Below, in pieces: positions 54,514-62,839 of a stretch of 64,000 bases of DNA. Origin of the DNA: Thalassotalea euphylliae (GTDB lineage: Bacteria > Pseudomonadota > Gammaproteobacteria > Enterobacterales > Alteromonadaceae); contig NZ_QUOU01000001.1 of the NCBI RefSeq assembly GCF_003390335.1, positions 124,001-188,000 of the forward strand, read 5' to 3'. Positions within the stretch are counted from its first letter, which is position 1. The number at the start of each line of letters is the position of its first letter. The translations under genes and the position numbers were made by a program. Below the pieces are notes generated by a model. It was not told the DNA's origin and did not search any database. It saw nothing but the letters and a program-made list of their open reading frames with translations.

Positions 54514-55894
54514 CGCCATTCAGACCCTAAAGATAATGTTAGAGCGACCTAACATTATGTTTAATGTCATCAAAAAAATGGATAGTCAGAACGAGCGCTT
54601 TGTCAGTGAAGCAGCGGTCGCTTTTGAAGTGCTGGAAAATATCAAGCACTTGGATAAGCTAGAACAACAGCGCTTTAAAATTGCCTATTCAACGGAAAAT
54701 TTAACGAATTCCCATATCGTTGCCGACCAAGATCAGGTTGATAACGTTAATCGCATGATGTTCCAAGAGTCGGTTATCGCGATATTTCGGCTCTGTGAAA
54801 CTTCGCTTTATCAAGAGCTGACGGATGCTAGGCTGAAATCAGAGCTGGCTTCGTTTTGGCATATTCAGCAAAAACTACTCGCGGACACATGCAGCTTTAA
54901 TCAGGCCGATTTTGATTATGTCGAGTTGGTGGAAGAGCTGTTTCACAAGCTGGGCAGCTTGCTTGATCTGCTCAAGCGTAACTTAGTGCGGATGCAGAAT
55001 ATTAATGGTGACTTGGAAAAACTGTCGTTTGAAGTGAGTAAAAATGATATTGATTTTGTTGAGTATCGCCAAAAAGTCCTCGACGATGTCACGCATCTTT
55101 ATGAGCGTCATATTTTGCCGACTCAACGCTTTGTCAATCCCGATGTTAAACTCGTCGATGGCGATAACCTGTTAGCGACGATTAACTCCATTAAAGTGCT
55201 GTTTGATGCTCATGGCAAATTCGAGTTATCTGATCAGGTGTTTCGCTATGGTTTAAGCTTTGCCAATATCATTAATCCGCTCAAAGATGTCGCCAATCAA
55301 ATTAATGGCTTCATTCGCAAAACACAGCGTAGTCTAGCGCAGTTTAATGCGATGGAATGGCACTTTGAGCGCTTTATGCAAAAGTATGACGAAACCTTAG
55401 ACGGCAGGGTGAATCGCACCAAAGTTGATAACTCATTCGCGACAGCAGTGCCGTTTATGTTGAATGTAAAACGCATTCCGCGACCTAAGTCGCTAAAAAT
55501 CGAAAACAATGCGGCGTATTTCACGAATATTTTCACCGATCTGCAATATCGCATTGACGATCAGCTATTTTTGGCCAATCAAGATCTCGATGCTGAGGGG
55601 CAAGCCTTAGTGTCGTTCACCTCAAAAGAGCGACTTGGCCGCGCGCAGGAAATTTATCAGCTCATTGAACAGCTGTCGCTGCGCGAGTCGAAAGACATAG
55701 TGGCGACCTTGCATTATCGCCTGCAAAGCTTTTTACCTAATTACCATTTTGTCGATCTCATCAATGCGGTGGTACATTTTATGAAAAAATCCCTAGATGG
55801 TAAGCAGTTGGTCAAGACCAATCGAAAAGCGTTTATTCAGCAAGCAGATAAGTATTACGTTTACCGTGTTGTTATTTTACAGGAGGCACAATAG
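54500..55894 (+). CDS. mksF: MksF/JetA-like kleisin subunit
   Basis: This 464-residue, mainly helical protein should bridge the MksB heads. I chose ATG at 54500 (KKFSAIQTLKIMLERPNIMF), which overlaps the MksB stop by 14 bases and has AGGTG just upstream; a longer reading frame from 54407 would run 107 bases into mksB and lacks support. The N-terminal part resembles a winged-helix head-binding domain. Middle helices are amphipathic and the C-terminus is basic (QLVKTNRKAFIQQADKYYVY). I recognise the family by position, length and character rather than by a strong motif. Its stop TAG shares its last base with the GTG start of mksE. Confidence 0.75.
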   Translation: MKKFSAIQTLKIMLERPNIMFNVIKKMDSQNERFVSEAAVAFEVLENIKHLDKLEQQRFKIAYSTENLTNSHIVADQDQVDNVNRMMFQESVIAIFRLCETSLYQELTDARLKSELASFWHIQQKLLADTCSFNQADFDYVELVEELFHKLGSLLDLLKRNLVRMQNINGDLEKLSFEVSKNDIDFVEYRQKVLDDVTHLYERHILPTQRFVNPDVKLVDGDNLLATINSIKVLFDAHGKFELSDQVFRYGLSFANIINPLKDVANQINGFIRKTQRSLAQFNAMEWHFERFMQKYDETLDGRVNRTKVDNSFATAVPFMLNVKRIPRPKSLKIENNAAYFTNIFTDLQYRIDDQLFLANQDLDAEGQALVSFTSKERLGRAQEIYQLIEQLSLRESKDIVATLHYRLQSFLPNYHFVDLINAVVHFMKKSLDGKQLVKTNRKAFIQQADKYYVYRVVILQEAQ

Positions 55895-56574
55895 TGTCAG
55901 ATAGGATTGTGGAAAGTACGATCGTCGAGAGTAAAACTGAAGAAAGCAAAGCCCTTGAAAGCACGGCCCTTGAACGGACTGCCCTTGAAAGAACAGCTGT
56001 GTACAGTTTTGATGAGATCCCATACACCAAAAGCGCCGAGATTTACCGCTTGTTCGCGCAAGGCAAAGTGTTAAACAAACAACGCTACGACGATGTCCAA
56101 GGTTGTCTGGTGGACGATGATTTATTTACCTTAGTGTTCCAAAAAATTACCCACTTCACGCTGTTTTTCAAACACATGGGTTATGAATTGAAATTTGATG
56201 AGCAAGGTGACTTTTACTACACCCAAGACTTACGCGATATCAGTAATGACGAGTCAGACGACAATGCTATGAAAATACAGGCGGTTATCCTGTTTATTGG
56301 CCGTTATTACGCAACTATCGGCGATCTTGCACAGCTAGCCGATCCCATGTTCGGTTTGAAAGAGGTGGATGTTGATGCCCTAAAACAAGATGATATGTTG
56401 GCCAGCTCGTTAAAGGCACTAAGGCTGGAAAACTGGGATAAAGCACTAGAATACCTGACCAGCAGAAACCTGATATTTAGGATCGCAAAAGACAAATATG
56501 TTTTTAGCAATGCCGCAATGACGTTTTTACATCGCCTGATTGACGCTCATACCGAATTTGTTAATCAAGACTAG
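55894..56574 (+). CDS. mksE: MksE/JetB-like condensin subunit with an N-terminal pentad repeat
   Basis: This 226-residue protein is the small winged-helix KITE-type subunit that binds the kleisin and DNA. GTG at 55894 has a perfect AGGAGG seven bases upstream and overlaps the mksF stop by one base. The core (about residues 40-226) has FDEIPYTKSAEIYRLFAQGK, AVILFIGRYYATIGDLAQLA and ALRLENWDKALEYLTSRNLI, the family-like MksE helix and wing. Residues 4-38 are seven five-residue repeats (RIVES, TIVES, KTEES, KALES, TALER, TALER, TAVYS). The lexA gene follows after about 107 bp with its own promoter. Confidence 0.78.
   Translation: MSDRIVESTIVESKTEESKALESTALERTALERTAVYSFDEIPYTKSAEIYRLFAQGKVLNKQRYDDVQGCLVDDDLFTLVFQKITHFTLFFKHMGYELKFDEQGDFYYTQDLRDISNDESDDNAMKIQAVILFIGRYYATIGDLAQLADPMFGLKEVDVDALKQDDMLASSLKALRLENWDKALEYLTSRNLIFRIAKDKYVFSNAAMTFLHRLIDAHTEFVNQD
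55903..56007 (+). repeat. 15-bp tandem repeats encoding pentad repeats in MksE
   Basis: Seven 15-base units encode RIVES, TIVES, KTEES, KALES, TALER, TALER and TAVYS. The middle units share the core GCCCTTGAA. The array is in frame, so copy-number changes would keep the reading frame while altering the length of the MksE N-terminus. Confidence 0.7.
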
Positions 56575-56610
56575 CGTTTAGCACTATCAGTGCGCGTAAA
56601 TAAATTAGCC

Positions 56611-56659
56611 TTGCGTATCCATACAGTGTGTATATACTTCCAGTAATACTGTATGGATA
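56611..56659 (+). promoter_or_regulatory. lexA promoter with 12-bp inverted repeat (candidate LexA operator)
   Basis: TTGCGT (56611-56616), 16 bp and TATACT (56633-56638) form a fair sigma-70 promoter. Around it TATCCATACAGT (56616-56627) and ACTGTATGGATA (56648-56659) form a perfect 12-bp inverted repeat with a 20-base centre. The ACTGT/ACAGT ends resemble LexA half-sites, and GTGTATATAC lies between. It does not match CTGT-N8-ACAG well, so LexA binding is a guess. Confidence 0.5.
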
Positions 56660-56681
56660 TCAGGAGAGGGCCTGTATCGCT

Positions 56682-57296
56682 ATGAAGCCATTAACCGCAC
56701 GACAATCTCAAATTTTTGAGCTTATCAAAGACAAAATTGCTGATACTGGTATGCCACCAACGCGCGCTGAAATTGCTAGCTTTTTTGGTTTCAAATCAGC
56801 GAATGCCGCTGAAGAGCATTTAAAAGCGCTGGCGAAAAAAGGCTATATTGAAATGCTGCCTGGTACCTCTCGTGGAATTCGATTAGCGGATGCTTTCGTG
56901 GCGGAGTCTGGCTTGCCCTTAATTGGTCGTGTTGCTGCCGGTGAGCCTATTTTGGCGCAAGAGCATGTGGAAGATCGCTACCAAATAGACGGTAACTTAT
57001 TTCAACCCGCCGCCGATTATCTTTTGCGGGTCAACGGTGAAAGTATGAAAGATATCGGTATTATGGACGGCGATCTACTGGCGGTGCATCAAACAACCGA
57101 TGTGCATAACGGGCAAGTGATTGTTGCGCGAGTTGAAGATGATGTAACGGTAAAACGCTTTAAACGTGAAGGTAACGTCGTCTATCTACACGCTGAAAAT
57201 GAGGAATTTGCACCGATTGAGGTTGATTTAAGTAGCCAACACTTCAATGTTGAAGGTATCGCTGTTGGCGTGATCCGTAATGCAGATTGGATGTAG
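56682..57296 (+). CDS. lexA: LexA SOS repressor
   Basis: This 204-residue repressor shuts off SOS genes until RecA filaments trigger its self-cleavage. The N-terminal winged helix has [16 protein letters not shown] and the recognition-helix region [15 protein letters not shown]. The cleavage site is Ala86-Gly87 (VAAGEPI), with Ser121 (NGESMKDIG) and Lys158 (TVKRF) forming the catalytic dyad. These positions are each two beyond the E. coli ones. I chose ATG at 56682, with GGAGAGGG upstream; an 18-residue extension to 56628 would start inside the promoter inverted repeat. A terminator follows. The condensin-like operon lies directly upstream. Confidence 0.97.
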   Translation: MKPLTARQSQIFELIKDKIADTGMPPTRAEIASFFGFKSANAAEEHLKALAKKGYIEMLPGTSRGIRLADAFVAESGLPLIGRVAAGEPILAQEHVEDRYQIDGNLFQPAADYLLRVNGESMKDIGIMDGDLLAVHQTTDVHNGQVIVARVEDDVTVKRFKREGNVVYLHAENEEFAPIEVDLSSQHFNVEGIAVGVIRNADWM

Positions 57297-57383
57297 TTAA
57301 CGTTTAGTTTTTACCAGTGCAAATAACCTTCACTTCACAGTGGTAAATGACACCTTTATTTTCACTGTTAAATTCTCGTAATT

Positions 57384-57406
57384 AAACCAGTCAATTTGAC
57401 TGGTTT
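57384..57406 (+). terminator. Rho-independent terminator after lexA
   Basis: AAACCAGTCA (57384-57393) and TGACTGGTTT (57397-57406) form a 10-bp stem around ATT, followed by TTTG and more T residues. Confidence 0.85.
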
Positions 57407-57773
57407 TTTGTTGTTTTATTTTTATTAATTTTCTCTCCATAAAGCTTTTCTGTCGCGCTCTTCAAACACCTGATAGTAAAAAACATAGTGACTCATCTGA
57501 GGTTTGATTAGAGTTCATACTCTACTGATAACTAAAGAAAAAATAATAAAAATTAATCACAAAGCACTAGATATTGTTCAAAATTTGAGTAATTCTAGTT
57601 TATAAAGTGCGCAGAATAATAACGATAAAGATGAGTGATGTGCGCACCACAGCTAAGCAACTAGGCACAACAATAAACATCACAACACGATCTACAAAGT
57701 AAGCCCACGCCGAACGTAACACGATTGGCGGCTTTGATGTCTTTGTTATTCAACAGGGTAGAGGAGATGTCGA
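57407..57773. other. 367-bp leader region of the cytochrome c oxidase operon
   Basis: No gene seen. AT-rich at 57420-57610, less so near the gene. It must hold the operon promoter; I could not choose a convincing -35/-10 pair. GAGGAG precedes the coxB GTG. No hairpin or riboswitch was recognised. Confidence 0.4.
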
Positions 57774-59360
57774 GTGAAAAGACGTAACCTAGGTTGGCTG
57801 TTTTTGGCAAGCGTTTGCAGTAATGCAATGTTTTCCAGCACAGCTTGGGCGGAGATGGAGCTGAACTTGACCAAGGGGGTCACAGCGATCAGTAACGAGG
57901 TTTATGATCTTCATATGCTGGTGCTGTGGATATGTACCGTGATTGGTATTTTGGTGTTCGGCGCTATGTTTTGGTCGATGGTGTTCCATCGCAAATCTAA
58001 AGGTGTTAAGCCTGCAACTTTCCATGAAAGCACTAAAGTAGAAATACTTTGGACTGCAATTCCTATTGTTATTCTCGTTGCCATGGCGGTGCCCGCCACG
58101 AGCACATTAATTGAAATGGAAGATAATGATAACTCAGATATCACCATTTTAGTCACTGGCTCGCAATGGAAATGGCACTACAAGTATTTTGACCAAGGTA
58201 TTGAGTTCTATTCGGTGCTTTCGACACCAGTAGAGGTATATGACAATCGTGATGGCAGTGCTCAAAAAAAAGGTCAAAATTACTTATTGGAAGTAGATAA
58301 GCCGTTAGTTATTCCCACTAATAAAAAAGTTCGTTTCTTGATTACCTCAGATGACGTTATTCACTCGTGGTGGGTGCCAGCATTTGCCGTTAAGCAAGAT
58401 GCTAACCCTGGCTTTATCAACGAAGCATGGACGCGGGTAGATGAGCCTGGTGTGTATCGCGGACAGTGTGCGGAGCTATGCGGTAGACTCCATGGTTTTA
58501 TGCCAATTGTTGTTGAAGTTAAATCAGAGGCTGATTATACCGCTTGGATCAGTGAACAGCAGCAATTGATTGCCGATGCCAAGGCCGCCGAGGCCGCGTC
58601 ACTCAATGCGAATGTGTCGATGGACGAGCTCATGCAATTAGGTGAAACCACTTACACCGCTTATTGTGCTGCTTGTCACCAACCGTCAGGTTTGGGCTTG
58701 CCACCAGCATTCCCTGCACTGAAAGACAGCGTGGTCGCCACCGATCCAAACCAAATTGACCAGCATATTACTATTATCTTGAACGGCAAGAATGCGATGC
58801 CAGCGTTTGGCAAGCAATTGTCGTTAAAAGAAGTCGCCGCTGTCGTGACATACGAGCGTAACGCTTGGGGTAACAATACTGGTGAGAGTGTACAAGCAAG
58901 CGATGTAAATGTACTTGCCAGTGGCGCAAGTGTGTCGGCAGCTGCGGAGCAAGCAACGGATGCGATGCAACAAGTAGCGAGTACAGCTACTAGCGCCGTT
59001 GACAGTAGCGAGCCAGCAGCCACAGAAGATCTATCGAAACAGTACACGCTTGATGAACTGACGACCCAAGGTGAAGCGGTTTATATGAAAGCTTGTGTGG
59101 CGTGCCATCAACCCACAGGTGCCGGTTTGCCACCAGCATTCCCGTCACTCATCGGTAGCCCGATGATTTTGGGTGATGTTACCGCTCATATTGATATGGT
59201 GTACAACGGTAGTAAGAAAAATCCCGCTATGCAGGCATTTAGCGGTCAGCTGACGAAAACAGAAATTGCCGCCGTGGTGACTTACGAGCGAAATGCTTGG
59301 GGTAATAACACGGGTGATGTCGTGCAACCTGCAGACGTAGACGCGGTAAGTGTTAAATAG
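57774..59360 (+). CDS. coxB: Cytochrome c oxidase subunit II with two C-terminal cytochrome c domains
   Basis: This 528-residue subunit takes electrons from cytochrome c and passes them through CuA to subunit I. It has a signal peptide (residues 1-26), two membrane helices (about 45-70 and 92-110) and the CuA domain, with His197 and Cys232, Glu234, Cys236, His240 and Met243 (CAELCGRLHGFM). Two cytochrome c domains follow, heme motifs CAACH (298-302) and CVACH (441-445). Both domains end in the near-identical AAVVTYERNAWGNNTG, showing a duplication. They are joined by an Ala/Ser-rich linker (385-420). The start is GTG with GAGGAG upstream. Confidence 0.95.
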   Translation: MKRRNLGWLFLASVCSNAMFSSTAWAEMELNLTKGVTAISNEVYDLHMLVLWICTVIGILVFGAMFWSMVFHRKSKGVKPATFHESTKVEILWTAIPIVILVAMAVPATSTLIEMEDNDNSDITILVTGSQWKWHYKYFDQGIEFYSVLSTPVEVYDNRDGSAQKKGQNYLLEVDKPLVIPTNKKVRFLITSDDVIHSWWVPAFAVKQDANPGFINEAWTRVDEPGVYRGQCAELCGRLHGFMPIVVEVKSEADYTAWISEQQQLIADAKAAEAASLNANVSMDELMQLGETTYTAYCAACHQPSGLGLPPAFPALKDSVVATDPNQIDQHITIILNGKNAMPAFGKQLSLKEVAAVVTYERNAWGNNTGESVQASDVNVLASGASVSAAAEQATDAMQQVASTATSAVDSSEPAATEDLSKQYTLDELTTQGEAVYMKACVACHQPTGAGLPPAFPSLIGSPMILGDVTAHIDMVYNGSKKNPAMQAFSGQLTKTEIAAVVTYERNAWGNNTGDVVQPADVDAVSVK

Positions 59361-59384
59361 TCGCATAGCTTGGGAGGAAAGATT

Positions 59385-60977
59385 ATGACCACTGATGTAA
59401 TTCATGATGATCACCACCACGGCGACCATCACGATCATAAAATGACGGGTATCAAGCGCTGGCTTTATACCACCAATCATAAAGATATCGGAACCTTGTA
59501 CTTGTGGTTCTCGTTCATTATGTTTTTAACCGGCGGGGCGATGGCGATGGTTATTCGCGCCGAGTTGTTCCAGCCGGGTTTACAAATAGTCGAGCCAGAC
59601 TTCTTTAACCAAATGACCACAGTGCATGGTTTGATTATGGTCTTTGGCGCCATTATGCCGGCGTTTACCGGGCTGGCGAACTGGATGATACCTATGATGA
59701 TAGGTGCGCCTGATATGGCACTGCCACGCTTGAACAACTGGAGCTTTTGGATTCTGCCATTTGCGTTCAGTATTTTACTGGCGTCTTTCTTTATCGGCGG
59801 TGGTGCACCCAATTTCGGTTGGACCTTCTATGCACCGCTATCCACCACTTACAGCAATGGCAGCACGGCGTTCTTTGTGTTTGCCGTCCACATCATGGGG
59901 ATATCCTCCATCATGGGGGCGATTAATATTGTTGTCACCATTATGAATATGCGCGCACCAGGTATGACGTACATGAAAATGCCGCTATTCGTGTGGACTT
60001 TCTTTATAACCGCTTATTTGCTGGTGGCGGTAATGCCAGTTTTAGCGGGCGTCGTCACTATGGTGTTAACCGATACTTATTTCGGCACAAGCTTCTTTGA
60101 TGCTGCTGGTGGTGGTGATCCCGTAATGTTCCAGCATATCTTCTGGTTCTTCGGTCACCCGGAAGTGTACATTATGATTTTGCCGGCCTTCGGTATCGTT
60201 TCAACCACCATTCCGGCATTTTCTCGTAAGCCGCTGTTTGGTTACAGCTCTATGGTTTACGCGACAGCATCAATTGCTTTCTTGTCGTTTATCGTCTGGG
60301 CGCACCACATGTTTACCACAGGTATGCCGCTCTTCGGTGAGCTGTTCTTTATGTACTGTACTATGCTGATTGCGGTGCCCACCGGGGTTAAGGTGTTTAA
60401 CTGGGTCGCAACCATGTGGCGGGGGGCAATGACCTTCGAAACGCCCATGTTGTTCTCAATCGCTTTTGTAATTTTATTCACCATAGGTGGCTTCTCTGGC
60501 TTGATGTTGGCGATGACACCGGTTGACTTCCAATATCACGACACCTATTTCGTTGTTGCTCATTTCCACTACGTGCTGGTCACTGGCTCGTTATTTTCGA
60601 TTTTTGCTGCCGCTTATTATTGGTTGCCGAAATGGACGGGCAATATGTACAACGATGCGCTGAGTAAATGGCATTTCTGGTGTTCACTGATTTCCGTCAA
60701 TCTGCTCTTTTTCCCAATGCATTTCTTAGGGTTAGCAGGTATGCCTCGCCGTATTCCTGACTACGCACTGCAATTTGCTGACTTTAATAAATGGGTCAGT
60801 ATTGGTGGTTTTGCATTTGGTTTATCACAGCTTATTTTCTTGGCGGTTGTCATTAAATGTATTCGCGGCGGTGAAAAAGCAGAAGCAAAACCTTGGGATG
60901 GTGCAGAAGGGTTGGAATGGACTGTGCCTTCACCTGCGCCTTACCACACCTTTGAAAAACCACCAAAAGTCGATTAA
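59385..60977 (+). CDS. ctaD: Cytochrome c oxidase subunit I
   Basis: This is the 530-residue catalytic subunit, with 12 membrane helices, two hemes and CuB. The N-terminus is His-rich (HDDHHHGDHHDHK) before TTNHKDIGTLYLWFS. FGHPEVYIMILPAFGI holds the CuB His and its cross-linked Tyr. AHHMFTTGMP and HDTYFVVAHFHYVLVTG carry the remaining CuB and heme-ligand histidines. I chose ATG at 59385 with GGGAGGAAA upstream; the frame extends five codons further. It is an A-type heme-copper oxidase, second gene of the cox operon. Confidence 0.97.
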   Translation: MTTDVIHDDHHHGDHHDHKMTGIKRWLYTTNHKDIGTLYLWFSFIMFLTGGAMAMVIRAELFQPGLQIVEPDFFNQMTTVHGLIMVFGAIMPAFTGLANWMIPMMIGAPDMALPRLNNWSFWILPFAFSILLASFFIGGGAPNFGWTFYAPLSTTYSNGSTAFFVFAVHIMGISSIMGAINIVVTIMNMRAPGMTYMKMPLFVWTFFITAYLLVAVMPVLAGVVTMVLTDTYFGTSFFDAAGGGDPVMFQHIFWFFGHPEVYIMILPAFGIVSTTIPAFSRKPLFGYSSMVYATASIAFLSFIVWAHHMFTTGMPLFGELFFMYCTMLIAVPTGVKVFNWVATMWRGAMTFETPMLFSIAFVILFTIGGFSGLMLAMTPVDFQYHDTYFVVAHFHYVLVTGSLFSIFAAAYYWLPKWTGNMYNDALSKWHFWCSLISVNLLFFPMHFLGLAGMPRRIPDYALQFADFNKWVSIGGFAFGLSQLIFLAVVIKCIRGGEKAEAKPWDGAEGLEWTVPSPAPYHTFEKPPKVD

Positions 60978-60988
60978 CGGGGGCACGT

Positions 60989-61531
60989 ATGACGAACGCA
61001 CCAGCGCAAAACATTCAAAGAACGGCAAAAAAACTCGTCTTAGTCGTGTTTGCCATGTTTGGTTTTGGGTTTGCGATGGTGCCTTTGTACGACGTGTTTT
61101 GTGAAATTACCGGATTGAACGGTAAAACAGCGGATACTGCTGCGCAGCTTAATGACAAAGGCGTTGATGAGAGCCGACTTGTTACTGTGCAGTTTATCAG
61201 CCACCTTGCCAAAGGTATTCCATGGCAATTTGAGCCTATGGTCCGTGAAATACAAGTGCATCCCGGTGAAATGAAATTAGTGAAATTCTACGCAAAAAAT
61301 GAATCACAAAACCCAATTATTGGCCAGGCGGTGCCTTCGGTATCGCCCGGTCAAGCGGCACTTTATTTTCAGAAAATAGAGTGTTTTTGCTTTAATCATC
61401 AGCCGTTACAAGCCAGTGAAGATGTTGAAATGGCGTTGCAGTTTTATGTTGACCCAGAGTTGCCGGATCACATCTCAACGTTAACCTTGTCTTACACTTT
61501 GTATGATGTGACTGCAAGTGCCGATTCATAA
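60989..61531 (+). CDS. ctaG: Cytochrome c oxidase assembly protein CtaG/Cox11
   Basis: This 180-residue copper chaperone builds the CuB centre of subunit I. One N-terminal membrane helix (LVLVVFAMFGFGFAMVPLYD) is followed by a periplasmic Ig-like domain with the copper-binding CFCF motif (KIECFCFNHQPL) and FYVDPELPDHISTLTLSYTL near the end. It sits 11 bp after ctaD, as in many proteobacteria. Confidence 0.96.
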   Translation: MTNAPAQNIQRTAKKLVLVVFAMFGFGFAMVPLYDVFCEITGLNGKTADTAAQLNDKGVDESRLVTVQFISHLAKGIPWQFEPMVREIQVHPGEMKLVKFYAKNESQNPIIGQAVPSVSPGQAALYFQKIECFCFNHQPLQASEDVEMALQFYVDPELPDHISTLTLSYTLYDVTASADS

Positions 61532-61596
61532 GCGTTTACCTGCTCGTAACAGCAAAGTGCGAGCGAGTGCGATAGGAAAGAATACGGGGAACAGCG

Positions 61597-62481
61597 ATGA
61601 CAACAAAAGATTATGAAAATTACTATGTACCAGCGCAAAGCCATTGGCCGATCGTTGGGGCAATCGCGCTATTTTTGATTGCCATTGGCGCAGGACAATA
61701 TGTATCAACCTTGGCTAGCGGCGAGTCTAGTTGGGGTGGTTGGGTGCTTTTGGCGGGTATCGCCACTTGCATTTACATGGTTCATGGCTGGTTTAGCAAT
61801 GTCATTGATGAGTCTATGTCTGGCATGTACAGCAGGCAGCTGGATAATTCATTCAAGCAAGGCATGAGCTGGTTTATTTTCTCTGAAGTGATGTTTTTCG
61901 CGGCGTTTTTCGGGGCGTTATTTTATGCACGCATATTTGCTGTACCTTGGTTAGACGGCGCAGGTAACAACGCCATGACAGGTGAGGTGTTATGGCCAGA
62001 ATTTACGGCTTCATGGCCGTTGTTAAAAACCCCTGATGGTACGGAAACAACGGCGATGGGCTGGTATGGCTTACCATTGATTAACACTATGATACTACTG
62101 ACTTCATCCGTTACCGCTCACTTTGCCCACGTAGCGTTAGAACAAGACAAACGCAAACAGTTGAAAGTGTGGTTAGGGTTAACCATTTTACTCGGCTTAA
62201 TCTTCTTGGTGTTGCAAGTCGAAGAATATGCACATGCCTATTCAGATGAGATGAGACTTTATTTAGATAGCGGCATTTATGGCAACACTTTCTTTATGCT
62301 CACTGGTTTCCACGGCCTGCATGTCACGCTCGGTACTATCATGCTTATTGTCGTCTTCTTACGTATTTTAAAAGGGCATTTTACGGCTAAGAATCACTTT
62401 GCGTTCCAAGCAGCCAGTTGGTACTGGCACTTTGTTGATGTGGTTTGGGTGTTACTGTTTTTCTTTGTTTATATTTTATAA
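61597..62481 (+). CDS. ctaE: Cytochrome c oxidase subunit III
   Basis: This 294-residue subunit has seven membrane helices. MSWFIFSEVMFFAAFFGALF and LTGFHGLHVTLGTIMLIVVF are hallmark blocks, and AASWYWHFVDVVWVLLFFFV ends the protein. VLQVEEYAHAYSDE is also typical. A 65-bp gap separates it from ctaG. It stabilises subunit I and supports proton uptake. Confidence 0.96.
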   Translation: MTTKDYENYYVPAQSHWPIVGAIALFLIAIGAGQYVSTLASGESSWGGWVLLAGIATCIYMVHGWFSNVIDESMSGMYSRQLDNSFKQGMSWFIFSEVMFFAAFFGALFYARIFAVPWLDGAGNNAMTGEVLWPEFTASWPLLKTPDGTETTAMGWYGLPLINTMILLTSSVTAHFAHVALEQDKRKQLKVWLGLTILLGLIFLVLQVEEYAHAYSDEMRLYLDSGIYGNTFFMLTGFHGLHVTLGTIMLIVVFLRILKGHFTAKNHFAFQAASWYWHFVDVVWVLLFFFVYIL

Positions 62482-62550
62482 AGGCCAAAGGTCCTAGCGC
62501 CAAACCTAGCGAGAACAAGTTAACGAGCCGTGAGGAAAAAGCTGCATTAG

Positions 62551-62760
62551 CTACATTGGGCGTGGGTTTGGCGTGATAACACCAGTCAAAATAGCGAGTA
62601 GTAATAGCAGCACAATGATGACAGAAGTTAATACTCGACGACCAATAAACTTCGACATAGGTGGGCCATTCGGGTCTTGCTTATTCATGATCATTAGCGC
62701 GCGGAATAAGTTGTAAACCATCCAAGCGAGTAAACCGATAATGAGTATTTTTAATAGCAT
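62551..62760 (-). CDS. DUF2909-type small twin-transmembrane protein
   Basis: This 69-residue protein on the opposite strand has two membrane helices (LKILIIGLLAWMVYNLFRAL and VLTSVIIVLLLLLAILTG). They are joined by a polar loop with NKQDPNGPPMSKFIGRR. ATG at 62760 has AGGAG five bases upstream; a longer upstream frame has no ribosome-binding site and overlaps SURF1. This family is found between cox subunit III and SURF1 in many gammaproteobacteria and is presumed to help oxidase assembly; its role is unknown. Confidence 0.85.
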   Translation of the reverse strand: MLLKILIIGLLAWMVYNLFRALMIMNKQDPNGPPMSKFIGRRVLTSVIIVLLLLLAILTGVITPNPRPM

Positions 62761-62839
62761 AGTGGCTCCTGTAAAAGTAACGCCGATGAACGTGGCTCTG
62801 ATAGACAGCATACAAACGCGTAATAGCGGATGAGCAAAG

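Noticed and set aside
59477..59812. Minus-strand frame opposite ctaD
   Set aside because: It is a by-product of the hydrophobic codon pattern of subunit I and has no start signal.
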